Source: Gyromitra esculenta
Taxonomy: Eukaryota; Ascomycota; Pezizomycetes; Pezizales; Discinaceae
NCBI GenBank assembly: GCA_038503075.1
Contig: JBCAML010000006.1
Span: forward strand, 248,001 to 312,000
DNA length: 64,000 bases
Direction: 5' to 3'
Under the pieces are notes generated by a model. The model did not search any database and was not told the DNA's origin. It saw only the letters and a list, made by a program, of their open reading frames with translations. Shown piece by piece: positions 12,297-23,653 of this stretch; the stretch's first letter is position 1, and every line of letters begins with the position of its first letter. A program made the translations under genes and the position numbers.

Positions 12297-14186
12297 AAAG
12301 TGGGGTCGGGTTTGGTAATGTTGTATATGTACTGGCGCACTATTGGGGGGTTTATTCCTTTTTGCTGGTTGAAGATAGATAGCTACGGCTGGGGATTCTA
12401 AGGAATATTTTGGATAACGGCAAACTGTTGTGATACGCATCTAGCCCCAGGTGGACGAGATGGCCTATTAGGTGTATTTGCGGGGTGTGGGTGGGTGTAT
12501 AATTACTCAATGTTATTCCCGTGAACAACTGTGAGGAAGAAAGAAAATAAGATCTGACTACATGTATACATATATAAGATGCTCAGCGCAATTTAAAATA
12601 GGTCTCGAGATATCTCAACAGCTTTAATTTTGAACACTAGATCCTGTTCTCCAGAATCTGCTGGAATTCGTGAATTTAGCTAGCGTTCTCGGGTGTGAAA
12701 TTGGTTTTTCCCTCAATTTTTATAACGAGGCGATGATGGCGTCTAGTCTGGGATCAACAAGCAAGGAGCTATAGGTACACGAATATACCTGTGCTTCCGC
12801 TTCCGCGGCGTTGCTTCCTCGAATTATACGGGAACTACCAGCAAAATTTGAATATTTAATCGGTGCATGCGCGTTAAATCCTTTGCAATGTTTCGGGATC
12901 ACATATACCATGTAGCTGGTCCTGGACATGCCCCAGCGTGATGTAAATATAAAATTCCATAGCGCTAGCCCTTTAACTACCTCTAAGAGCTGAATTGAAG
13001 CTTGAAGCTTGTAGAATTTTGTATGACTGTAAATAAATTTTTTTTTTCATATCTTGGTTCCGAACCGAGTTTCGTAAATGTGAGTAAACCAATGATTATT
13101 AAGTGGTTAGATCAGCCGGAAAGTGGCACAAAAAAAACTCAGGGGTTTCGAATTCGGGTTGGCGTTTCGATCGGGAAGCTCATCCCTGATAATAACTACA
13201 ATATTTCTCCAAGGCTGCTAAATATCGATCCCGACTCCCTTTATCGTCATAAATTCTCACTCAATCTCTGTAGCACAGGGAAATACTCGGACGCGCATGC
13301 TCTTTGGTTGCATAAATAATGTGAGCAGTGAGTAAATCTATGACTAAGAGGATAAACAACCAGACGCTCAATACCTTATCAAGCATGTACGCCACCAGAA
13401 CTGACTACTCGCGCTGCAAGTTTAAGGCGAGGATGTCGTGCCGCAGCGGCGTGGATCTGAACCCGATCCTTGCTGGCGTATGTAGCGAATAAACTGGATG
13501 TAGTTGAGCCTTTTGGATCGCTGAAAATTGGGTCAAATAGATAAACGAGGACTCAGCTTATTCGCCGGTAAACGCGGTTGCCAGCTGAAGGGGCAGCTAT
13601 AGGATTAGTTTCCTAATAGCCTCATGGGCGACCAACCCTAAAACATGCTGCCTAAGCTTTTTGGACTAGAGAAAGAATGTAGGCCCGCTGCATGCAATAC
13701 AGTTGTAATCAAATCAATGCGGCGCAATTCCATAACGGTGCGGCTTCTGCATTTATACTGCTTGGTAAGTGCTCTCGGCACTTGTAGGGGAACTTGGGAA
13801 TGAGCGTATGTTTAAATCACCTATAACTATTGCCTGCTTTAACCGATTACTCGTGCAGTTGATCGCTAGCCAGTTCTTAATCTCAGTTATATGTCTAGCT
13901 TTCAAAGTGCCAGAGAAAAATTTGTAAATGGCCGATATAGTCAATTAGGAGATCTGAGTCCTTATCTCAGGCTAAAGTGAAGCTTCAACCGAAATATTAT
14001 CACCGATATATACTAGGGGGTGGTGAAATGTGGGATAGTGAATTCGAATATCTATGATTATAATCATAAAAAATCACTCGCTACAGTACACCTACCGCAA
14101 CAGCAGAAAACGCAACGATCCCCTTATTATCCAACTTTCTCATCATTTAGACACAAACGTTTAATGATGTGGGGCGTCGAATGAAA

Positions 14187-14213
14187 TAATAAATAAATAA
14201 ATAAATAAATAAT
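14187..14213. repeat. (AAAT)n microsatellite
   Basis: About six tandem AAAT/ATAA units. They lie about 40 bp from the (CAA)n tract at 14251-14270. Confidence 0.9.
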
Positions 14214-14250
14214 ATGGACCAGGGTTGAGGGCATGTACTTAATGAATAAA

Positions 14251-14270
14251 CAACAACAACAACAACAACA
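14251..14270. repeat. (CAA)n microsatellite
   Basis: About seven CAA units outside any supported reading frame. A TACATGTA site follows at 14288. Confidence 0.9.
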
Positions 14271-14426
14271 GGCTGAGGGCTGTGAAGTACATGTAGCTCG
14301 TAACTATGATATATCGATAATAGCATCTGGCTTAATCCTGTGACAAAAAGTTCTTCCGTGTGACTTTGCTGATTCTGTAAATTTTAAACGTATATTTCAG
14401 AACCAAGCTTATGGGTTTAATATAGG

Positions 14427-14650
14427 TATCCCTTAGCCCGTCAGTTTTGTTTAAAACTTGGAACACTAACTGTATTTAGAAACCATGACTTGGAGAACCT
14501 TAGCAAGAAGAGATCTGGCACATCTTAGTTAAGGATGGGTGCATGATCGATTATCCCAGGGTTTCCATTCAAAGGGTTCACTGGATCATGACTTCCGAGT
14601 CTAGTTAGTACTCCAAATTTTGATCAGAACTGACGGGCCAAGGGATAAGA
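14427..14650. repeat. Imperfect inverted repeat, arms about 46 bp
   Basis: The left arm (about 14427-14472) reads TATCCCTTAGCCCGTCAGTT and continues to AACACTAACTG. The complement of the right arm (about 14604-14650) reads TATCCCTTGGCCCGTCAGTT and continues to GTACTAACTA, roughly 80 percent identical over 46 nt. The 130 nt between the arms hold no gene. This could be a second, older MITE or a hairpin-forming sequence. I see no clear target duplication. Confidence 0.6.
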
Positions 14651-15595
14651 AATTCACAGACACTAAATCCTCTGGAAAAACAGGCAATCTATGGTATAAT
14701 GAACCTACAGCACGAGCGAGCATGTGTATCGAATGTCCAGGTTTAAGGGGTACGTCTCTTGTCACAGCTTGTAGGAAATCTAAGACACCCGTATAGCGGT
14801 GGGAGAAACTACCTCTAATCGAGATATCGTTTTCCAAAGTATTAGCTATCAAAATATCCGCATTGACGGAAGGGCTCGGCAAAGGCTCTAGGCGTGTTCT
14901 AGTCGCAGTTGTTAGAAAAAATCAATATCTCCTCGTCCCTAGCATCGTTGGCTCCAATTTTCAATTTCTGGGCCGCAGAGATTGATCGTTATGATGTTAA
15001 CCTTGCTGTTTCTCACGATCATTTTATCATTTCTTGGCGAATTTTCTGGATGGTGGGTTGGTTGCTGGACTGCTGGGGGCCAAGGGTAGCGCTATTGTTG
15101 CATGCGCAACTAAGGGGAGACAAACCGCGAGTGATTAGCCATGCTTTGTAGCTTGAATCCCATATCTCTTGGGGGTGAGGTGAGTGGTATTAAGATTTCA
15201 GTAATGATCTACATGCAATATCTTTGTCTCGAAAATGTCCTTTTTTTAGCGGGTCACACGTAATCACCAATTTAAATATCTCAATCTACGCACTCGACTT
15301 TTAATATTTTTGAATGCCTAAGTTCTAAGATCCTGTAGCGCTCTCGCTGACGATTCGCAATTTTTTTTTTTTGCTAGATGTTCGTACGAGTCTACGAGAG
15401 AGGCTCTCATTGAATCGAAAGGCGCACTATTGAGCAACAGCCGTTTTTCAGCCACATTTGTCACTACCCGTCCCCAGGTTTCTCTTTTTCTTCTGCCCCT
15501 CCTTTCTCGTCTGTCATCTTCACTTCATTAAATCTACGATTTTGCAGAGAAGAAATCAGTGACATTCATCTGTTTTAAGTTACGACCCAATACTA
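14651..15595. other. Intergenic and promoter of the 15.6 kb gene
   Basis: No gene is supported; the 93-codon minus-strand frame at 14601-14882 runs into the inverted repeat. From about 15478 a pyrimidine-rich tract (TTTCTCTTTTTCTTCTGCCC) precedes the ATG at 15596, as is common at fungal transcription starts. Confidence 0.4.
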
Positions 15596-17222
15596 ATGAT
15601 GCATACTGAACGAGTTAGACAAATCTCTCCCATCGGGATGACAATATTGTCTGGCAAACCATCGTCTCCAACTGGCTCATCTATGAAGCCGGTAAATGTT
15701 CTGTCAGAACCCCACCTGCCGATGGGTGGTTCGCCTCCGAGCAACTCCCCCGATGCTGTAGCCAGGCTCCAACAAACCCTAGACAAATCTGGTGCAAGAA
15801 CATTTGCGGAGCTCAGGCAAGAGGCCGATGATTTATATCGTTTGCCAACAGGAAAGAATCGCTCGTCAAGTTCTGGGACCAATACACGAGCTACTGCAAA
15901 TACAGCGAGAGATATGGTGGCAGGATTGTTTGGGCGACGTAAGAAGTCTTGCATGAGTCTTGTAGACGGTAGGGCGCCATATTCGTAGTATTTTCGATTT
16001 TTCTTTTTTTTTTAACCTAATGTGCATTCTAGTTGCTTCTACATTGTCTGAATCCCCTGTATTGAGCTCAGCGAGCAGTCTGATAGTGAGGGATTCCGAT
16101 GAGGAATACGTGTATAATGCCGAAGCACATGCATCAGCATCCCTCTCCACGGATCACATCCGGAATACAAGTCTAAATTCTTCCCGCCAATATCAGCGAG
16201 GGGTAGCATATACTGAATCTTCTGTTATTGGATCCCTAGCGACTGCGCGAAAGGGATCGCTTCGCCGAATAAAAAGCATACCTCTGCGTGAAGACGAAAA
16301 ATTAAAGGAAGAGGACCAGTACTTATTTTCGCCGCTTACATTAACTCAAAGACGTTGTGACAATAGAATAAAAATCTCGGGGGCCTCTATCGGTATTTTT
16401 CCATACATATCCTTCTCTGGAGACCTAACATCTGACTCCACCAACTTCTAAGCACATCCAAAACTACAGACGAAAAAAAGTACTAGGAAGAGCGTGCACG
16501 ATATTTTCAAGGAAAATGACCACACCCCCTCAACCCCGTTACAAGTTCCTCAACTTGCAAGCATCAAAAGCTCCGAAAATAATGGTATTATGACCACACT
16601 TCCAGTAAGAAACTATATGCATGAAGCTAACAAGACCAAGATACCTCACCAGCTTCAAGGCGTGGCTCGTTTCGCTCCCCTGCAAAATCTCTGATAAGGA
16701 AGAGCTCAACTTGTAGCTCCTTAAGCGGCTTGACAGATGTTCCAGCTTCCCCCCGCAGCGAATCCTTCGTTCATGGTTCCGGAAGAGCAGCCCTCGCCAG
16801 CGTTCTCACGAGTCCAAAGTTTAACAAAACAGGATCGCAAAAGATAACTTCGCTGAGCCCTGTCGACTATAGGCTTCCAGATTCCGAAGGATACGTCTCT
16901 TTCCCATCATTTGTTCCGAGTTCATACTTTGGAGGGTCGCTCGCAAACATATTTGGCATCAATGAGAATAATTTGGGCTCGCCCTCGAGCTCCGGCGGCT
17001 TAGAGAAGGGGGAGGAAATCCATGGAGATGCTTCGAAACATAATCGTCGCAGATCCCTGTTGAGTTTGGCTCCTCGTAACGCGCAAAGTCCTGAACCGAC
17101 TACAATCACTTCGTGTGATTGAATCATTAACTTGGAAATTCAATACATTATCGTTCAGTTCTGGTAATGGGACTAATGTATTGTTGGGTGGACAGGAGAA
17201 CGATGGCATGGATTCGTTTTAG
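15596..17222 (+). CDS. Serine-rich protein of unknown function, five exons
   Basis: Supported exons are 15596-15968, 16033 to about 16318 or 16392, about 16487-16584, 16653-17112 and 17159-17222. Introns of 64, 68 and 46 nt have good branch sites (TTTAACC, AGCTAAC, CATTAAC). The junction between exons 2 and 3 is unresolved: one option joins 16318 to 16487, the other joins 16392 to 16546. The protein is Ser- and Arg-rich, with many RxxS-type sites (RRGSFRSPAKSLIRKSS) that basophilic kinases could phosphorylate. Near residues 60-85 there is a predicted helix (DAVARLQQTLDKSGARTFAE), and the end is acidic (GGQENDGMDSF). I do not recognise the family. The composition suggests a disordered, phosphorylation-regulated protein. 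Confidence 0.65.
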
Positions 17223-18158
17223 CCGTATAACTAATTTCTTCTTTTTTTGGGCCCTTTTGGTATGGTTATGTAGTTCTCTCTTTGGAATGCACTCAGATCA
17301 ATTCTTAAATTTTGTTACAAGGGACCGGCCGGTAAGTCAAAGCCTTAAGCATCATGTCATATCTTATCTCTCATTTGGTAGAATTTATCATTTTTAGGCC
17401 ATTGAAATTAATTTTTTGGCATCATCGCCTGACCTACACCGCGAGGCTTCAGGCAGGAATTGTTTCGGCCATATGGAAGCTATTAGAGGATTGACGAGAT
17501 TCCAATGTAACATTAAACGCAGGTTACGAAAGAGCGTATCCTAAGACTCAAGACAAATACCAATGTTATGCCATACTCTAAATACTGCATTGATTAATAC
17601 AACGTTATTTTTGCTAGGCATGACGATCGATTAAAAATCCTAAATCTACCCTAGATCCCCAGTTGGTCGTCTGAGTTTCTTAGTTGGCTCTTCAATCTCG
17701 TTGGGAGGTTTCGTTTGGTCTCGATGACAGTAAGCGTCGGGACATGTCATCTGGCTCTGGATATGGTTCCATGATAAGATATATTTGGTATTCTGGCATC
17801 TTTGTGAAAAACCACCTATATGAAGGTGGTCCACATACAAATTCATTTATCTTAGCGGGAACTTCACATCACACTTCGGTTCGAGGTCCTCGAAAGATGC
17901 CTCGGTACTGAATGACCTTACATAGCTTTCAAATATAATGCCTTGTGTAATATGATGCTTCGGTTATGGGAAGCGGAGAGCGACAGGTGAAACACTGGCT
18001 GAAAGGAGAAGGCTGGCTTAAACAGGCACCAAAAAAAGTTCCTACCAACCAAAAGCATTTCTCCAGCCATCCACTAACTATTTTAGTTCCAGTAATCAGA
18101 GAAATTGGGATCAGGTAAGCAAACAAAATCGCCATTGCTCGGTCAACACTGGGCGCAA
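17223..18158. other. Intergenic, nothing seen
   Basis: Only short frames on both strands between the serine-rich gene and the convergent 3' end of the RPB9 gene. Confidence 0.5.
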
Positions 18159-18837
18159 TTAATGGATGGCACGGCAAGCACAGCATACATGGTGAAGAAT
18201 CTGAATGTTACCCCGTTAGTTCATGCGTTTGTCTAGACAGCGAGATACGACATACCATTGCCGTATCGTTACTTCTACCATCCGCTTGGAAATACACACA
18301 TTCGGATTCACCACATTTCGGGCATTTTTTGAATTTCCTAGCGAGCTGTAAAGATAGGATCAGTAATCGAGGAGTAAAAGAAGACATTTTGAGTCCAAAC
18401 AGACATTGTCTTTGGTCAAGATGCTAATGGAACGGAGCTACTAACTGTGCGATCTTCTATGAGTTCTGTATTGATTTCTGAAACCTGAGCAAGAGCACTG
18501 AAGTGTGTTCTCGTAATACAGTTATTTGTAGCAGGCACGCTCAAGCGACATCTACGGCACTTATAGTGCAAGCTATTATCGGCTACGCACTTGGACAAGG
18601 CAAAATTCAAAGTCAGAATGGCGCTTTACTACATGCCTTGTTTGGTAGAAGGTGCATACTTACATGAATTGGATATTGAAGATTGTTACTAGAAACGAGA
18701 GTCAGCAGCTATCACGGCTTTAATTTGAAGAAGATGGAGGAACTATTGCAAACTTACCATTCTAGGCAGAAATGAAAGATATTGGCTGGCACAGTGCTAG
18801 TAGGGATGCCCGAATCATAAGGGTTTTCTGATGACAT
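18159..18837 (-). CDS. RPB9: RNA polymerase II subunit RPB9
   Basis: Five small exons on the minus strand: 18758-18837, 18664-18688, 18446-18589, 18256-18345 and 18159-18200, giving 126 residues. Every intron (55-100 nt) starts GT and ends AG, and the phases fit. The N-terminal zinc ribbon is HFCLECNNLQYP...YKCRRC. The linker PATNNC...EDRTL corresponds to the NNC...DPTL segment of RPB9. The second ribbon is KKCPKCGESECVYFQ...VCCAC. The family is about 110-125 residues long, so length fits. RPB9 sits at the jaw of Pol II and affects start-site choice, fidelity and TFIIS-stimulated cleavage. Odd point: the usual CGHRW ending is replaced by CRAIH, though the four cysteines are kept. Because the exons are tiny, simple frame scans miss this gene. 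Confidence 0.88.
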
Positions 18838-20173
18838 CCCTCTGAATTTTCGAGCTTATAGTTGATTCGGAAGGGTTTGGACTGTATCGGGTAGAGATTG
18901 TTTGCGTTGGAGGTGTGGGATAGCGGTCGTAAGGTGGGGGGAAATCATAGGGATGATAAAGCGCCCACAGGAAGCTGATCACGTGATTCTTTGGCAATTT
19001 CATGGAAATTCTATTCTGTGCTATCGGAACATGTGCAGATACCAACGATTTTTCATCGCTTTAAATATATCATTCGCTATATCATCTGCTAAACTCCTTC
19101 AAACCCGTCCACGATGTGTAATTCGAGATTTTATCAACTGAGCTAAAGACTACATAATATTCTAATGACTGGCAACCAACGCTAAAGATATCGGTCAAAA
19201 TATACCACCAAAGACCTTTAAGATGGATGGAAATTCCTGAGTAGTGCATGTTGTTCGGGTAGCGCTTCTGTGGGCCACCCTTTGCGATGAAGAATGTAGG
19301 ATAGCGATCGGAACAGGCATGCGTGATTTGCCGATTTTGACCACCGAAGACAGTTGCTATGACAACGAACAGCGAAATGGTCACAAACTTGGAGGTGAAA
19401 AACCTGTGGATGCTTTACGGACAGTCTTGGATCTTGTTGCTGAGCTATTAACGTGCCTAAGATACAGATAATAGACAAATTTTTCCACTCTCTAGCTCTA
19501 ATATTCGACGGTAAGAAATGGAACTGAATATACTGAATATACGGGTACAAGTGACTATCCTACGGGCACGTTTTGGCATGCCCAGATCTTTGCCTTCCTA
19601 GAAGCTTCGTTCGGATTACTGGAAAGATCTGAAAAGAAAAACTTCGCCACTGCAAATACGGTGCCCGCCCCCCTCGCGATGGTATTTCTTGTTTTAGTAG
19701 ATATTTGAATTGTTAGTGGTAGAGGTTACTACTCGGAATCGACATCATGAGATAGACATGAAATGAAAGTTTTGCAAGTTGGCTTAAGGGATGATTACTC
19801 TACATGTAGCGACAAATATCCCTATTAGGGATACAGTCGGCAGCTAAAGTTAAGAACGCAGGAGCAGGAAATATATTGGGGGCAAACTTTGATAAGTTAT
19901 GAGAAAACGCCAATCCGCGTCGCGTAGATGCACTTCAATAGGTAGAACTAACAGACACTTGTAAGGAATCTACCTAGGAAAATCAAGATTTATTTTAACA
20001 CAGCTAACGTTTTGACTCGGGCAATGGACACTAGGTCAAACAAAAATCTTAAGACCAGGGGAGTTTATCGGGTTTCTAGTATACACCACCAGCAAGAAAT
20101 CCTGAGACCATGCGACGAGACAAGGAACGATCCACTCAACACGGTGGCAGGCAACTACCGAATCCCTGTTGGG
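18838..20173. other. Intergenic, promoter of RPB9 and 3' flank of paralogue A
   Basis: No gene is supported. Open frames on both strands around 19.1-19.55 kb overlap each other and show no domain. A TACATGTA site lies at 19801. Confidence 0.45.
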
Positions 20174-21580
20174 TTAGCAACTGTCTATTGATTCGTGAGG
20201 AAGGATGGAGACGCACGGATCACTGTCAAAAGTGATTTCGCAGCCACGGAATTCCGATTCCAGCTTCAGTGCATCGAACGCTGCGACACCCTCACGGATA
20301 CCAGCATACACCAATACTCCTTCCAAAAATCCCCAGCCTTCGTCTTCGAAGCTCACTTTCTCCACCCTCCCTGTCCTACCCCCCTCGACATAGCGTTCTG
20401 CCAGCCTCATGAGGAGGGTCTCCACATCCTCGTCTCCCGTTTTCACCCCCCCGACCAAATTCTCCAGGTTATTCTTTTCCCAGCCTCTGAAGCGAACAAC
20501 ACGACTCGCGTTGCCGTTAACAACGCGGTCTTGAATAGCGTACGGGAGCACGTCGATGGGCCGGATCTTCATCTTAACAAATAACGGGCTCCGGACTTCG
20601 GTACATGCCTCAAAATCTCTAGTGAAAATGGCATGATCCCTGGCGTTAAAGGACTGGGCATCTTTAGGATCGATGAACGTCACTAGGGCTCTTCCTTTTC
20701 TCTCATCGACGATAATATCCTCGAGCTGTCCAGCATCCTCGCAAATAAAAGAGACCATTGCAAGAGAAGGGGTAGGTGGAAGCCCGGTGATGATGACGGC
20801 TCTCCTCTCCTGAATTAGCCCGTCACCTTTGTTGACAGGTTTTGCCCAAGTGGTAACAATTGGTCCCTTTACATCCACTTTTTGGTCGTGACCCTTGAGG
20901 ACCACGTCAATGCCATCGCTACCGGCGGGTGGGTTCAGTGGGATTTTGAATGTCGACACACTGTCAGGGTGGATTGGTAGAACAAAATTAAGGTGGGTTG
21001 GAACTGCGATAGGATTCCTTGGATGCTGGCAGGCTATTCCCACTCTTTCCGGTGAGAAGACGGCTGCAAGGGGCGACATAACGGTGTGGTGGCGGGCCAA
21101 AGCAGCTTCAACATTGTAGCGGGGCATAGCCATCTTTGAGCCTAGATTGTGAGGCTGTGGTGTAATGGTCGTAGAAAGCTGGGTACTGTCGAGATCTGAT
21201 TCTGGCTCTTTCGCAGCCGATAGAAAGTGGGAAATTTTTCCGCCTGCGATCGTTTCCACTGTAGTGGAACAGTCCTTCAGGATTGTTCCGGCGTGTTCTG
21301 GCGATTCCACAGGAGGCAGAGAGTTAGCAGCTGCCCTCAGAGAATCCTCTTCAATTTTGTCCTTTGCCCTAATTTTGGCTAGGAATTGGTGGAGAGGGAA
21401 CTGCTTCTTCTCCAGCCATAGTTGGTCTTCTATCCTCTGAATCATTGACTTGATAGCAACGTCATGGCCAGCGTCGATGGTCTTTAGATTCATTGGCTTG
21501 GTTCGCATTTCCAATGATTCCTTCTCCAATACCGTCTTTTTGACAGTATTCTCCATAGCACGGAAGTTTCCGTTCAGCAT
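20174..21580 (-). CDS. Double RRM-like protein, paralogue A
   Basis: One long coding exon, 468 residues, starting at an ATG directly after an acceptor-like GTTAAAACAG. Residues 1-255 are low complexity, with one helical charged part (QLWLEKKQFPLHQFLAKIRA). Residues about 262-335 form an RRM-like fold: AVIITGLP as strand 1 (RNP2 position) and KGRALVTFID as strand 3 (RNP1 position, lacking the usual aromatic pair). Residues about 359-456 look like a second RRM: RVVRFRGW, an alpha helix, VEKVSF, GFLEGVLVYAGIREGVAAF and CEITFDSDPC. The carboxyl end DPCV is shared with paralogue B, but A reads through without the intron found there. Probable role: RNA binding; target unknown. Confidence 0.75.
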   Translation of the reverse strand: MLNGNFRAMENTVKKTVLEKESLEMRTKPMNLKTIDAGHDVAIKSMIQRIEDQLWLEKKQFPLHQFLAKIRAKDKIEEDSLRAAANSLPPVESPEHAGTILKDCSTTVETIAGGKISHFLSAAKEPESDLDSTQLSTTITPQPHNLGSKMAMPRYNVEAALARHHTVMSPLAAVFSPERVGIACQHPRNPIAVPTHLNFVLPIHPDSVSTFKIPLNPPAGSDGIDVVLKGHDQKVDVKGPIVTTWAKPVNKGDGLIQERRAVIITGLPPTPSLAMVSFICEDAGQLEDIIVDERKGRALVTFIDPKDAQSFNARDHAIFTRDFEACTEVRSPLFVKMKIRPIDVLPYAIQDRVVNGNASRVVRFRGWEKNNLENLVGGVKTGDEDVETLLMRLAERYVEGGRTGRVEKVSFEDEGWGFLEGVLVYAGIREGVAAFDALKLESEFRGCEITFDSDPCVSILPHESIDSC

Positions 21581-22182
21581 CTGTTTTAACAGATAATTTT
21601 TGTGTTAGCGAGGCTTCTAATGTGTTCCTCTATTTGAAAGGCTAACGCACAGCTGGGTATTGCTAGAGCGGAATCTGCGTTCCTCTCCTTTCCCTTCGCA
21701 GAGTCACTTAAGACAGCGAACGCGAAGTAAAAGACTTCAGCAATTTGAGATGAAATTTCAAGCTCAGTATTTGCTAGTTCGGTATTAACTAAAGGTATCG
21801 AGGAATCTAGGTGATGAAAATTAGCTGAAAGGCACTAAACCAAGATTCAAGTGTTCAAGATCTAGAACAAACGTCTTTCAAAGATCTTATACCAGCTTCA
21901 GCCTAGCGAAAACAAATTTATGTAGGATTACGATATTATTATATTCTCCAAGGAATCTCAGGGTGTGTATCACTGTAGTTTAAACCCCTGGGAATTGAAA
22001 CGGAACTTACCTGGTAGGAGTGGAATCAGAAAAAGTGGAATAGTTATCTGTTGAAAGTTGTGTTGAAATGGCAGATGTGGTGTGTAGGTTGTTAGGAGGA
22101 AGCGGATTTATTGCGGATTGGCCTTAAATTTAGTCGGTGGTGGGCTAGCGTTGAATGGAGAATTGGCGGTGGTCGAAGACAT
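21581..22182 (-). promoter_or_regulatory. ATG-free 5' leader with a probable leader intron
   Basis: On the minus strand there is no ATG between 22180 and the start codon at 21580, about 600 nt, where roughly nine would be expected by chance. A consensus donor (CCAG then GTAAGTTCCG) lies at 22009-22010, and the acceptor GTTAAAACAG ends directly at the ATG. The leader therefore seems to be spliced and kept free of upstream starts. Further upstream, ATG 22182 would open a 24-codon upstream frame. Confidence 0.5.
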
Positions 22183-23653
22183 ATAATAGAATGAGGTAAC
22201 TAGCGCGGACTGGGAACCGACCTTCAGATTCCCAGTTTGCTGTATTTCAATAAGGCAAAGGGATCTGAGATTTACTTTTCAAATTATATGTGCTTCAGTA
22301 CTACATGTGTTTTCTTTTTAATTGATTTATCAAAAGGCCCAAGCTACTCACGGTTTGCCCTGGAAATGACTCTGAGCGCGGACTTCCTTGGGTGGAGTCA
22401 CTAGAGTGTGGCTCTTGAGCGACTGTTCACGATATGCTCGAGGCCAGGAATATATGTTGAAGGCTGGCATCTAGTAACCTACTTGGTAGCAGCCCTTGAA
22501 CAATGACCACGTATATATGTCGAGTAATTAATCTCCGCCGAATATCGCCAACTATTGGTTATGCTAGGATACGCATGTACTTGGCCTGATTCTTTACTGA
22601 GGGCTGAGGCGGTCGATTCCTAGAGATATTGGGATTGCAAGGCTCAAGTTCAAGCCCCTATCTTTTAAACACCACGCATAAGCAGTGATCCTCTATATTC
22701 GTTGTTACTCTGATAGCGAATTGCTCGGGACTTGTCCTGGGCTAGCCTCACATAACTCATTTCTGCGCTTTATTCAACCAGTTGCAAGCCATTGGCCAGA
22801 GGCAAACACAGGACCTATGGAAGCAAACGAGCCACATAACTTCACTGCCAAGGACCACTACAGTCAGCCTCTGTCGCCTACCGCTTACCGTTCTTTTGTT
22901 GGTTTTCGGGAACCATAATTGGTGTATATGGGCGTTTTGTTCTCTTCAACCTCACGCGCATGCACTTTTTTGCACGATACCAATATGGATGAAGGGTTCT
23001 ATCCCCAAAATTTGCATATGCCCTCTACATTAAACAACCACGCTACAGGATATCGATACTAGTAATTTCTTGATACCTTGCGGTACTCCTCAACTTCTTT
23101 GTTTGTAAAGCATGTGTTGTCTTCCCGTCGTTTTCCTCAGAACATATCATCTTAGACCACCCTGTATCTCTTTCTAACCGTCCTATGAAAATAATTTAGG
23201 TTGAACTGAGAAATCTTTATTAACCTCAGTGTAGTGAGCCACTTTCATTACTTGATGAGACTACATATTTTCTTGTAAATGATTTCTGAAGCGCATCAAG
23301 CATGGCCAGAGGTAGGCTTGCTCCCTGCTCTACTACAGCTGCCGCCGGCTGTTGTGCATCATACAGTAAGCCGACGGGAGGGGTTGAGCATGAGGCTAAG
23401 CTAAGTTATTTGTAGTGGGGCAGGAGCTTTCAGTAAGGATTCTTCTAGGTATTGCGACTGCGTCAATTGTGAGAAATAGACACTTCCCTTTCTTCAAGCA
23501 TTGAATCTTTTTTTTGTTACAACCTTGGTCTTCGTTGCCTATAAATCGAGCATCCATCTTTTGTTAGATAGCAATTCCTGCTCTGTACTCTCAAACTGTC
23601 TTGAAAATTGACTTTCCCCTACTCCTGTGAGAATTCCTACATTGTGATTCACC
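22183..23653. other. Intergenic between head-to-head paralogues A and B
   Basis: No gene is supported. This stretch must hold the promoters of the diverging paralogues A and B. A pyrimidine-rich segment lies shortly before the B start, from about 23475. Confidence 0.45.

Larger units (their letters stand above)
12297..14426. other. Intergenic, no supported gene
   Basis: A 105-codon frame at 13002-13319 starts from TTG and shows no domain. Otherwise there are AT-rich sequence, a TACATGTA site at 12559 and two microsatellites listed separately. Confidence 0.45.

Noticed and set aside
13002..13319. A 105-codon plus-strand frame
   Set aside because: Opens from TTG after direct GAAGCTT repeats; no recognisable domain and AT-rich codons.
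21600..21850. An open minus-strand frame of about 80 codons (ANFHHLDSSIPLVNTEL...) upstream of paralogue A
   Set aside because: It has no ATG and cannot be spliced in frame into the A exon; it lies in the presumed leader intron.
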